From contig NZ_AUHY01000027.1 of the NCBI RefSeq assembly GCF_000423425.1, forward strand, positions 1 to 36,383: 36,383 nucleotides of DNA. Reading direction: 5' to 3'. Shown piece after piece: positions 14,961 through 22,027 of this stretch. Made by a program: the position numbers and the translations under genes. How positions within the stretch are numbered: the first letter of the stretch is position 1; each line of letters starts with the position of its first letter. The notes under the pieces were generated by a model that was not told the DNA's origin, did no database searches, and saw only the letters and a program-made list of their open reading frames with translations. The stretch comes from Meiothermus rufus DSM 22234. Lineage in GTDB: Bacteria; Deinococcota; Deinococci; Deinococcales; Thermaceae.

Positions 14961-15695
14961 CTAGGGCTCGGCCTCGAGGCCCACGCTCTGGTACAGCGCC
15001 GCTACCTCCTGGGGGAAGAGAGGGCGGCAGGCCCCGGGTGGCAGATCGGGGGGTAGCTCGAGGGGCCCGAAGGACACGCGCCGCAGATAGCGCACCTGGT
15101 TGCCCCGGGCAGCGAACATGCGCTTGATCTGGTGGAAGCGGCCTTCGCGGAGGATGAGTTCTACCTTTCGCGCATCCGGGCCGATGTATAGCTCGGCGGG
15201 CCGGAGCGGCTGTCCATCGAGTTCTAGGCTACCCGAGGCGAAGGCTATAGCGTCGGCTGGGGTGGCTGGGGCGGCCAGCTCCACGTAATAGCGCTTGGCC
15301 ACCTTCCAGCGGGGATGGGTCAGGCGGTGCAGCAGCTCGCCGTCGGTGGTGAGGAGGAGTAAGCCTTCAGCATCTTTGTCCAGGCGCCCTACTGGCATCC
15401 AGTCGGGTCGTTGCCACTGGGGGGGCAGCAGGGCGGTGACGGGTAGGCCGCTGGGGTCCTGGGTTGAGGTGAGGTAGCCAGCAGGCTTGTGCAGCAACAG
15501 GTAGAAGTGGCGCTGGTAGGCCAGTGGGGTACCGTCTACCTCGAGGTGGGCCTGGCGGGGGTCGAGCTTGAAAGCCGGGTCGGTAACCACCTGGCCGTCT
15601 ACCCGAATCCGGCCTGCCTTGGCCAGCCGGTGAATTTCCTTGCGGCTGCCCACCCCCAGATGCCCCAGCAGTTTGTCTAAGCGTTCCTTGGCCAT
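14961..15695 (-). CDS. Pseudouridine synthase, RsuA/RluB/RluE/RluF family
   Basis: Converts uridine to pseudouridine in ribosomal RNA. The 244-residue protein has an N-terminal S4 RNA-binding domain (MAKERLDKLLGHLGVGSRKE to about residue 55). The catalytic domain shows LHKPAGYLTSTQDP and GRLDKDAEGLLLLTTDG, the catalytic Asp being in GRLD; the usual Thr of RLDxxT is Ala here. FHQIKRMFAARGNQV is the conserved C-terminal motif. Which rRNA position is modified cannot be told apart between RsuA and RluB. Its ATG lies 4 bases after the upstream TPR gene stop. It is convergent with crtO (2 bases between stops). Confidence 0.9.
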   Translation of the reverse strand: MAKERLDKLLGHLGVGSRKEIHRLAKAGRIRVDGQVVTDPAFKLDPRQAHLEVDGTPLAYQRHFYLLLHKPAGYLTSTQDPSGLPVTALLPPQWQRPDWMPVGRLDKDAEGLLLLTTDGELLHRLTHPRWKVAKRYYVELAAPATPADAIAFASGSLELDGQPLRPAELYIGPDARKVELILREGRFHQIKRMFAARGNQVRYLRRVSFGPLELPPDLPPGACRPLFPQEVAALYQSVGLEAEP

Positions 15696-15699
15696 AGCG

Positions 15700-16428
15700 T
15701 TACGGCTGGCGGTTGAGGAGCCAGTAGCCCAGTCCCAGCAGCAAAAGCCACAGCCACCAGCGCCTAAGCCATCCGCGCCGCTCGGGCAGGGGCGGGGGTG
15801 TAGCCGAAGCCGGCCCTATTGGGCGGGGGGGGCGGGTAGGGGGGCGCATCTGTAGGCGTTGTGCCTGCTTGATGTGATGTACCGCTTTATCGATCTGCCC
15901 TTTTTTTCGGTAGGCCGCGCCCAGGTTGTGGTGGGCCAGGGCGTAATCGGGGTTTTGCTTGAGCACCTCCTGGTAGATGCGGATGGCCTCGTCGGTCTGG
16001 CCGGCCTCGAGGGCCAGGTTGGCCAGGTTGGTCTTGGCCCGGTAGTGGCCGGGGTCTAGCTGCAAAGCTGCCTCGAAGGCCTGTTGGGCCCCGGCTCGGT
16101 CGCCCTGGCGAATCCGCAGCACCCCCAGGGCAGTCCAGGCCTCCGCGCCCAGGTGAGGGTTCTCGAGGAAGCCAGAAAGAGCTGCTTCGTCCTCTTTCTC
16201 CAGGGCCTCGAGGGCGGCTTGGGCGTGGGCGATGTCTAGGTATTCGGCGATTAGATCGCCATCCTGCTGAAGTACGCGCCGGGCCTTTTCGTACTCCTTC
16301 AGGCGCAGCCAGTCGCGCAGCTCGAGCAAGACCGCCAGCGCATCGGCGTTTCCCGTTTCACCAGCCCACAAGCGCGTACGCGCCTCGTCGTAGCGGCCTC
16401 GGCGGATTAGGGCATCCAGGTCTTCCAC
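15700..16428 (-). CDS. Tail-anchored TPR-repeat protein
   Basis: A 242-residue protein. The central region (about 90-190) contains at least two clear TPR units (GDRAGAQQAFEAALQLDPGH and QTDEAIRIYQEVLKQNPDY), then KGQIDKAVHHIKQAQRL. A Pro-rich linker follows. The last 20 or so residues are a Trp/Leu-rich helix (RRWWLWLLLLGLGYWLL) with little beyond it, so it is probably a C-terminal membrane anchor with the TPRs in the cytoplasm. The GTG start is supported by TAGACT (16436-16441, minus strand) 7 bases upstream, i.e. a leaderless promoter separating it from comZ. It is co-transcribed with the pseudouridine synthase. The partner is unknown; pilus assembly is possible given the neighbourhood. Confidence 0.8.
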   Translation of the reverse strand: MEDLDALIRRGRYDEARTRLWAGETGNADALAVLLELRDWLRLKEYEKARRVLQQDGDLIAEYLDIAHAQAALEALEKEDEAALSGFLENPHLGAEAWTALGVLRIRQGDRAGAQQAFEAALQLDPGHYRAKTNLANLALEAGQTDEAIRIYQEVLKQNPDYALAHHNLGAAYRKKGQIDKAVHHIKQAQRLQMRPPTRPPRPIGPASATPPPLPERRGWLRRWWLWLLLLGLGYWLLNRQP

Positions 16429-16458
16429 TGGGCCTAGTCTACCCTAGCGAGGGGGGAA

Positions 16459-18132
16459 CTAGCGCCGTTCGTAGGACATAATCTTGAAAGAGGCCACGAT
16501 GGTATCCCTGGGAATTCGCGCCGCTACCGGGATGTTGCCCATGGTCGGAATATAGGTCACTTCAGCCCGCTGGCCCGCGTTGCACGGGTCGTTGTTGCCT
16601 GCGCCGGTCGTGCAGAACTCGTTGGCTACCACCGAGCCCAGGGTGCGCTGATCGCGCCGGGTGCGGAAGCGGTTTCCAGCGTAGAAAACCCCCATGGCGT
16701 TGTCGGTAAGCTGCTCGATGTTGTTCTGCGCCAGCAGGCCTAATACCTGGTTGGGGAAGGTGGCCGAGCTGGCATCGGGCAGCAGGTCGCCGTTCAGGGT
16801 AATACTGCCGCCCTCCACAAAGATCGAGGCATTGCGTTTGGAGGGATCGGTGAAGTCAAAGGCTTGGTAGTTGACGGCCCTGTCAAAGATGACATTGAGG
16901 CCACTGACGTGCAGTGTGCCGTAAATTTCCAGAGTACCCGGATTGCCCGCGCTATAGCGGAAGCCGCCGGTTTTGCCGTTGAGGGTGTAGCGGCAGTCCA
17001 CGCTGGTGCTGCCAAAGCGCAGGACGCCCCCACTGAGCACATTCCCCAAAACACACGATAGCGGACTGGTGGGCAGCGCCCCCAGCGGGAAGAGGATAGC
17101 GCTACTGGTAATCCGCAGCCCCCTATTCGCCGCTTCCTCGCGTACGCAGGTAGCCCAGGTACGGCTGGGGTCTTGGGTGCAGGGGGTGGTGTGGAACTCG
17201 GGGAAGCGGGGGGCCAGGGCAGGAGGGAGGTCAAAGGCCCCCCGGTCGTCGGTGCAGATGCCCCGGTTAGCTTGGCAGACATTAGAGGTGTTGCCAAAAA
17301 TATCGTTGATCGAAGCCCCCACATAGGCCCCCAGCAAGCGGTTTTGTGGTGTACCGTACTGAGCGCTGCCGCCCACTTCCACCCGTCCATACTGCACCCG
17401 CAGGGTGGCGCAGAGGTTGGAAAGACTGCGCATATCGGCGTTGAGTCGGTTAGCCAGCAAGGTGTCGTTGGTGTAATTGTACTCATTCAGCATCTCGAAA
17501 TTGCCGTTTGAGTCGATCACTACCTTGCTGGGGTTGTTGCTCTGGCCCTGCACATAGAGTCCCCCACGTATGGTAGCCCCGCCGTTGAGGTGGCGGTTGG
17601 CCGCCCCTGCTCCGCTAAAGATGGCGTAGTTCCAGGGGCCGGTGTTGGAGAGGTCGAAGGTGGCCTGCACAATGGCTTGGGAACCATTAAAACGCCCCAC
17701 CGAGCGCACCAGCATGAAGCGGGAGCGGGTAGGGTCTTGGGCTATGGTCACAGTGTAGGTTCCGGTACCACTGCCCATCGGCACGCTGCCGCTGCGGGTG
17801 GCGGGAAGGGTTTCATCGGCATCGATGCTGCCGTTGCGGTTCCAGTCTACTCCCCCGGCCAGCACGTTGTCGCACTCGCTGCGGGAGGGGGCGTTCTGGC
17901 TAGCGGTGTTGCTGATTCTTTGGGAAAGCTGCCAACGGTAGGCTTGGAACAGGCGGGTTTTCCACTCCTGCAGGCCGGTCTCGGCTACGTAGTAGGCTTC
18001 GGTGGCGCCGCGTTCATTGCGGGCGCTCCACTGGCTAATCATAGTGGTCACCGAAGTGGCAAAGGTCAGCAAGGCTACCGCTACCAGAACGGCCAGGGTG
18101 ACCACCAGGGCGATTCCTTGGGCTTTTTGCAT
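16459..18132 (-). CDS. comZ: ComZ-like large minor pilin (competence / type IV pilus)
   Basis: A 557-residue prepilin-like protein. The N-terminus MQKAQG followed by IALVVTLAVLVAVALLTF is a type III signal, cleaved after Gly6, with a pilin membrane helix. There is no Glu at mature position 5, as in tip-located GspK/PilX-type proteins. A very long Ser/Asn/Gly-rich region follows, consistent with the beta-solenoid insertion of Thermus ComZ (about 550 residues). Cysteine pairs are frequent. It is the fourth gene of the pil operon, and its ATG overlaps the pilA3 TAA (TAATG). In Thermus, ComZ is needed for natural transformation and lies between pilA3 and pilA4. Confidence 0.85.
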   Translation of the reverse strand: MQKAQGIALVVTLAVLVAVALLTFATSVTTMISQWSARNERGATEAYYVAETGLQEWKTRLFQAYRWQLSQRISNTASQNAPSRSECDNVLAGGVDWNRNGSIDADETLPATRSGSVPMGSGTGTYTVTIAQDPTRSRFMLVRSVGRFNGSQAIVQATFDLSNTGPWNYAIFSGAGAANRHLNGGATIRGGLYVQGQSNNPSKVVIDSNGNFEMLNEYNYTNDTLLANRLNADMRSLSNLCATLRVQYGRVEVGGSAQYGTPQNRLLGAYVGASINDIFGNTSNVCQANRGICTDDRGAFDLPPALAPRFPEFHTTPCTQDPSRTWATCVREEAANRGLRITSSAILFPLGALPTSPLSCVLGNVLSGGVLRFGSTSVDCRYTLNGKTGGFRYSAGNPGTLEIYGTLHVSGLNVIFDRAVNYQAFDFTDPSKRNASIFVEGGSITLNGDLLPDASSATFPNQVLGLLAQNNIEQLTDNAMGVFYAGNRFRTRRDQRTLGSVVANEFCTTGAGNNDPCNAGQRAEVTYIPTMGNIPVAARIPRDTIVASFKIMSYERR

Positions 18133-18809
18133 TACAGCACCTCGTCGGTTTTTAGGTTGCGGATGGGTACCCGCTGGGCAATGGTGTAGGTATAGTCCCC
18201 CTGAGGCGAGACCGCCGTAACTGTGACCAGAGCGGCCCGCACAAAGCGTTCAGTGGGGTTAGCGACCACGATGCAGCCGCTGGGCAGGCCCACCTCGGTG
18301 GCTGCCGCATCGCCGCATACGTAGCGGATGTTAAGCTGGGTGATATTGGGGGCCAGCTCGCGGTAGCTGCTGGTGGGGATGTTGTTGGTGGGCGCTTGGC
18401 TACAAGGCACATCTGCCCGCAGCAAGGTGGTGCCGTCGAAGCGATACCCTACCGCGCGGCATTCCTGGCTGCTAGGGTATAGGCTGCTGTGGTAGCGGGT
18501 GGTAAAGGTATCGCGGCTACTGTCGTCGGTGCCGGTCAGGCAGGGGGTACCCGGGGCGCAGGAGACCCAGTTGGTCTCGTCGAATAGAATCCGATTGTTG
18601 CGGATAAAGCGGCTCGAGCCGGCCAGGATGAGGTCTTGGCTGACCAATTGCAAGACCAGGCGAGCCCGGTCCTGGACCTCGTTGCGCGCCTGGATGATGC
18701 GGGTATCCTGGGACTGGCTGGCAAAAAAGCGGGTGGCTAGTCCCAGTACGATGCCGAATATGGCCAGTGCCACCATCAACTCGAGGATTGTTAGACCTTT
18801 AGGGCGCAT
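18132..18809 (-). CDS. pilA3: Type IV minor prepilin, PilW/PilA3-like
   Basis: A 225-residue prepilin. MRPKG followed by LTILELMVALAIFGIV gives the cleavage site after Gly5 and the Glu5 needed for subunit docking. The remaining globular domain resembles PilW (RLVLQLVSQDLILAGSSRF). Several Cys residues suggest disulfides. It is the third gene of the operon and is coupled to comZ by a one-base overlap. The pilA3 name follows the Thermus gene order rather than an alignment. Confidence 0.85.
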   Translation of the reverse strand: MRPKGLTILELMVALAIFGIVLGLATRFFASQSQDTRIIQARNEVQDRARLVLQLVSQDLILAGSSRFIRNNRILFDETNWVSCAPGTPCLTGTDDSSRDTFTTRYHSSLYPSSQECRAVGYRFDGTTLLRADVPCSQAPTNNIPTSSYRELAPNITQLNIRYVCGDAAATEVGLPSGCIVVANPTERFVRAALVTVTAVSPQGDYTYTIAQRVPIRNLKTDEVL

Positions 18810-18818
18810 AAACCTCTC

Positions 18819-19265
18819 CTAGTTGACCGGTGGGCAGGGCTCGAGGTTGTCCGAGCGGATAGCAGCGGTGCGGGAAGCAAAGCCGTCGTAGCAGGAGACC
18901 TTAGTGGCCAGGTTGATGGTGATGCCCTGGCTGGTAGCCGAGGCCAGGATGAGAACCTGGCCTTCCCCCTGCAATCCCTCTGTAATTCCACTTTTGATGG
19001 TAAAACCGGTCCCCGAGCAAACGAAGCCGTTTCCGCTTTCATTGCCAGTGCGACAGCCGTTGTAGTAGAGGGTGAAGTTGGCCAGCACCTCGCCCACCTT
19101 GTTTTCCAAGATCTGTGTGGCAGTATCCTTCACCTGGCTCACCACCCCGGCTCGGGCGGTGGCCTGGTAGTTGACCACCTGGGAGAAGACCAAAGCCCCA
19201 AAGGCTACCGCCATCACCGCCAAGGCGATGAGTAGCTCTACCAGTGTGATTCCTCGATTTTGCAT
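18819..19265 (-). CDS. pilA2: Type IV minor prepilin, PilV/PilA2-like
   Basis: A 148-residue prepilin starting at ATG 19265: MQNRG, cleaved before ITLVELLIALAVMAVAFGAL, with Glu5 present. An in-frame TTG at 19283 would add six residues before the signal; I reject it because the AGGAG overlapping the pilA1 stop is correctly spaced for 19265. The domain after the helix has conserved pilin features (QATARAGVVSQVKDTATQIL) and Cys residues. It is the second gene of the pil operon. Confidence 0.85.
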   Translation of the reverse strand: MQNRGITLVELLIALAVMAVAFGALVFSQVVNYQATARAGVVSQVKDTATQILENKVGEVLANFTLYYNGCRTGNESGNGFVCSGTGFTIKSGITEGLQGEGQVLILASATSQGITINLATKVSCYDGFASRTAAIRSDNLEPCPPVN

Positions 19266-19273
19266 ACTGGCTC

Positions 19274-19780
19274 CTATGGACAACTAGGGTGTATCTGGGC
19301 CCGGCCCTGGGGGTTGATGTTTACAAACCGGCTATACGAGCCAATGCTTAGTTCCACCGTGCGGCTGGTGGCTAGTTGGTAGACCCCCCGGGCATCGAAG
19401 ACAATTTCTGCAGCGGAAGAGGCAGCGGCATCGGCAGCGGTGCACTGCCGCAGCCGACCCACAATTCGGCCAAACTCCCCCTGGCCCAACTGGGTGCGGC
19501 TGACGACGGGGTCGTTGCTGTCCAGCCCGTTTTGGTCGCTATCGACCACAATTTCGTAGTAGTTAGCCCCGCTGGCGAAGTTGAGGCGAAGGCCCACTGG
19601 AACATTGCGCCGTAGGGCCTCAAGACGGGCCCGGTTCACATCGGCTGCGAGAATCTGGGCGGCCTGGTTGACCCGCATCCGGTCGGAGCTGAACCATCCC
19701 CCGCCTAGGGCCAGCAGGATGCCCAGGATGACTACGACCACGAGTAGTTCGATTACGCTCAGACCATTAGCGTGTTTCAT
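19274..19780 (-). CDS. pilA1: Type IV minor prepilin, GspH/FimT-like (PilA1)
   Basis: A 168-residue prepilin: MKHANG, cleaved before LSVIELLVVVVILGILLALG, with Glu5 present. The region after it (QAAQILAADVNRARLEALRR, then GLRLNF, VFDARG and INPQGRAQIHP) matches the GspH/FimT pseudopilin domain. It is the first gene of the pil/comZ operon. The stop TAG overlaps the pilA2 ribosome site. FimT-type proteins can bind DNA in some competent bacteria, so a DNA-uptake role is plausible. Confidence 0.88.
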   Translation of the reverse strand: MKHANGLSVIELLVVVVILGILLALGGGWFSSDRMRVNQAAQILAADVNRARLEALRRNVPVGLRLNFASGANYYEIVVDSDQNGLDSNDPVVSRTQLGQGEFGRIVGRLRQCTAADAAASSAAEIVFDARGVYQLATSRTVELSIGSYSRFVNINPQGRAQIHPSCP

Positions 19781-19985
19781 TCATTCCACCCCAGTGCTCC
19801 TAGCTAACAGCAGCTTATGAAGATAGAAAACCAAGTACCAGTGATTTTCAACCTAGCCAGGGCTTGTTTGGGGGGTGCTATGTAACGAGCAGATTAATGG
19901 CGCATATCCCCATTTAGAAAAGATATTGGGGGGCTTTTCCCTTTGGGAGATTAACAGGCACCCCCCCCATTAGGGGGGTACATCC
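19781..19985. other. Divergent intergenic region between pilA1 and trmI
   Basis: 205 bases without a gene. It is AT-richer than its surroundings and holds CCCCCC-CATTA-GGGGGG (19963-19978) and several C or G runs. On the minus strand, TTGAAA near 19851-19856 could be a pil -35, but no convincing -10 was found. The trmI -35 begins at 19986. Confidence 0.5.
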
Positions 19986-20014
19986 TTGCCTCCACTTCCC
20001 CCACCCGCTACCCT
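19986..20014 (+). promoter_or_regulatory. Leaderless trmI promoter
   Basis: TTGCCT (19986-19991), a 17-base spacer, and TACCCT (20009-20014), then 7 bases to ATG 20022. This shows that the upstream in-frame TTG at 19986 is a promoter element and not the translation start. Confidence 0.6.
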
Positions 20015-20021
20015 AGACCCC

Positions 20022-20795
20022 ATGACCTACGGCGACTGGGCCCTGCTGCAAGACCGGCGGGGGCGCACCTACCTGTTCCGCCTCGAGCCCGGGGGCATCT
20101 TCCACTACCACCGGGGCTCCATTTCTCACCAGGCCATCGTGGAGGCTGGGGCTGGGCGGCGCATCGCCACCCCCCAAGGAGAACCCTTCACCATCCACCG
20201 CCCCACCCTGGAAGACTACGTGCTGCACATGCCCCGCGAGGCCACCCCCACCTACCCCAAGGACGCCGCCACCCTCTGCTTTCTGCTCGACCTGGCCCCG
20301 GGAATGCGGGTACTGGAGGCTGGCTCGGGCTCGGGGGGGCTGACGTTCTACCTGGCCCGGGCGGTGGGGCCGGGGGGCCAGGTCTGGAGCTACGAGGCCC
20401 GCCCAAAGCACCTCAAAAGGGCCCAGGCCAACCTGGCCGCCTTTGAAGACTGGGGCAATGTGACCTGGGTGGAGGGCGACCTGGCCCAGGCCGAGCTGCC
20501 CCCAGCCTTTTTCGACGGCATTGCCCTAGACCTGATGGAGCCCTGGCGGGTGCTGCCGGCAGTCACCCCAGCCCTCAAGCCCGACCGTTTTCTGGTCTGC
20601 TACCTACCCAACCTGACCCAGGTGGTTGCTTTGCTCGAGCACCTTCAGGCCCAGAAGCTGCCCTACTTGCACGAACGCACCCTCGAGGTGCTCCACCGCG
20701 AGTGGGACATCCGCCCCCCCATTGCCCACCCCAAGTTTCAGCAGGTGGGGCATACCGCCTTTTTGGTGCAGCTAAGACGGGTTGAGGGGGACTAA
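20022..20795 (+). CDS. trmI: tRNA (adenine58-N1)-methyltransferase TrmI
   Basis: Methylates N1 of A58 in the tRNA T-loop with S-adenosylmethionine, important for thermostable tRNA. The 257-residue protein begins MTYGDWALLQDRRGRTYLF, aligning in length with Thermus TrmI (MAWPGPLLLKDRKGRAYLV). HRPTLEDYVLHM and ATPTYPKDA are conserved TrmI blocks, EAGSGSGG (99-106) is the SAM motif I, and SYEARPKHLKRA follows. ATG 20022 is chosen because of that alignment and the promoter directly in front. Confidence 0.93.
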   Translation: MTYGDWALLQDRRGRTYLFRLEPGGIFHYHRGSISHQAIVEAGAGRRIATPQGEPFTIHRPTLEDYVLHMPREATPTYPKDAATLCFLLDLAPGMRVLEAGSGSGGLTFYLARAVGPGGQVWSYEARPKHLKRAQANLAAFEDWGNVTWVEGDLAQAELPPAFFDGIALDLMEPWRVLPAVTPALKPDRFLVCYLPNLTQVVALLEHLQAQKLPYLHERTLEVLHREWDIRPPIAHPKFQQVGHTAFLVQLRRVEGD

Positions 20796-20945
20796 CGTTT
20801 CCCATAACCGGCAGCAAAAACTAGAGCTCCGAAGGAGCGACGTTTTGCGCTACCACCCGCTCCATTCTGACCCTCGAGGCGGGTCGGGCCATACTGACCG
20901 TTACGTTGTGGGGCCCAACCGCGACCTTGTCACAACAGGGCGGCG

Positions 20946-21270
20946 CTAAAGCGTGCTCAGGAAAGCGGCAGGCGTAAAAGCCTGCACCACTGCTTTGCTG
21001 CGTTCCAGCTGTTCCTGGTCGAGGGTGATGAGTTCGGCAGCAAACTGGGCGGCTGTGGCCACGTAGACCGCATCGGCCCCGCGCAGGCGGTGCTGGGCTG
21101 CCCGTGCGGCTCAGCGCTGTTGCAACCTCGACCAGAAGCAGGGTGGGGATGAACACCGGCTGGCCTTTCTGCTGCACCCAGTCCAACAGCGCTATGCTCT
21201 GGGGGTGGCCCGCCTCGCTGGGCCGTGCGGCGCTGACAAAAACACTGGCGTCTATAGTCAAAAGACGCAC
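20946..21270 (-). pseudogene. PIN-domain toxin (VapC-type), frameshifted with internal deletion
   Basis: From GTG 21270 the frame reads MRLLTIDASVFVSAARPS and later LLLVEVATALSR, the first half of a PIN ribonuclease (Asp7 and the Glu of VEV). It then leaves frame. In another frame the second half is clear: RLRGADAVYVATAAQF, ELITLDQEQLER, ending at TAG 20946-20948. The acidic residues of both halves survive, but about 35-40 residues between them are missing and the junction near 21105-21115 is out of frame. It is adjacent to an equally damaged antitoxin. It is not expected to give an active toxin. Confidence 0.75.
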
Positions 21271-21271
21271 C

Positions 21272-21580
21272 CTAGCGCCTCATCTGGTTAAGGGCCTCGA
21301 GGCCCGATTTCGAGGGTTTTTCCTGCGCCAGCTGCGCCCTTAGGGCCTCCCAGGTTTCCCAGGTACCCCAACCCTGTGCCTGGCCTGCCAGGCGCTCCCC
21401 AACATCCACCGGCGCAATTAGGTTAGGGCCTCCACAGTGCCCCGCCGGGTCACTGCATAGATAACCCGGCGCGACCGCACCTCGGCTACGATCGCCGAGG
21501 CTTTGGCCTTGAGTTCGCGGATGCCAACCGATGGCCGCTCGGGCTGTTTTTTTGGAACGGGGGGCTTTTGGGCTCGGCAT
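21272..21580 (-). pseudogene. Phd/YefM-type antitoxin with two compensating frameshifts
   Basis: From ATG 21580 the frame reads MPSPKAPRSKK, then shifts at a run of seven A (minus strand). The neighbouring frame continues as VGIRELKAKASAIVAEVRSR and VIYAVTRRGTVEAL, a typical Phd/YefM domain. A tandem CCTAACCTAA then shifts again, returning to the first frame for IAPVDVGERLAG and the end NQMRR. Removing one A and one CCTAA unit restores a single frame. The TAG is one base before the toxin GTG. An indel error in the assembly is possible at the A run but less likely at the CCTAA duplication. Confidence 0.7.
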
Positions 21581-21581
21581 A

Positions 21582-21610
21582 GTGGTCACCTGCTAGTCTA
21601 AAGCGACCAC
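21582..21610 (-). promoter_or_regulatory. Promoter/operator of the decayed toxin-antitoxin locus
   Basis: The arms GTGGTC (21582-21587) and GACCAC (21605-21610) flank a minus-strand TAGACT (21595-21600), a plausible -10 upstream of ATG 21580. Antitoxins of this type usually repress their own promoter by binding such a dyad. Confidence 0.4.
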
Positions 21611-22027
21611 ATTTCCAGTCGGGCGTCAAGCCGCTTCCTGAACCCGCCCATGGTGTGCAAAGCGGGCCATGCTGAGGGTGCAGCTTAGGTTGAGTTGAGG
21701 GGGCTGGCCGATCTTCAGTGAACCCGAAGGTATCGGCCCATGCGCTGGTTTTCTTGGCAAGAGCTTCGGTGCGTGTGTGTAGGATAGAGATGTTATGAGA
21801 GCGGTGCCCCGTTTGGGGCGGATTCATAGGGGTATCCTTTTGAGGCTTGCCTTAGATACGGGTGAGAAAGCCAGTGCGGTGGTACAAACCGTGCAGACGC
21901 ATAGGGCCGAAATGGGGGGGCTTTCACGGTCATCTCGCCCAGCACGGTACGGATTCGCTCCAAGCGGTGAGGTTGTGGTTTTGGCCGGTGTTGTGTCGGT
22001 TGTCCGCGTGCCTGGCGTGAGGGTCAA
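21590..22027. other. Gene-poor stretch between toxin-antitoxin remnant and rqcH
   Basis: About 440 bases with no gene that I recognise. An 82-codon plus-strand frame (21795-22043) has no domain, no good ribosome site and composition unlike its neighbours, so I leave it out. The only clear structure besides the operator is the hairpin at 21706-21738. The stretch may be debris of an accessory insertion. Confidence 0.5.
21706..21738. repeat. Orphan stem-loop in the gene-poor stretch
   Basis: GGCCGAT (21706-21712) pairs with ATCGGCC (21732-21738), and an inner CTTC (21713-21716) can pair with GAAG (21726-21729). No T-run follows. Its function is unknown; it could be a relic terminator or part of a small RNA. 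Confidence 0.4.

Noticed and set aside
19963-19978. C-run/G-run inverted repeat upstream of trmI as a CRISPR-like or repeat element
   Set aside because: Single copy; simple homopolymer pairing, no repeat-spacer pattern anywhere in the window.
19986-20021. TTG start extending trmI by 12 codons
   Set aside because: The TTG is the first part of a good -35 hexamer, and TrmI family length favours ATG 20022.
20826-20838. Short GCTCC-GAA-GGAGC hairpin after trmI as a terminator
   Set aside because: Stem of only five bases, no T-run.
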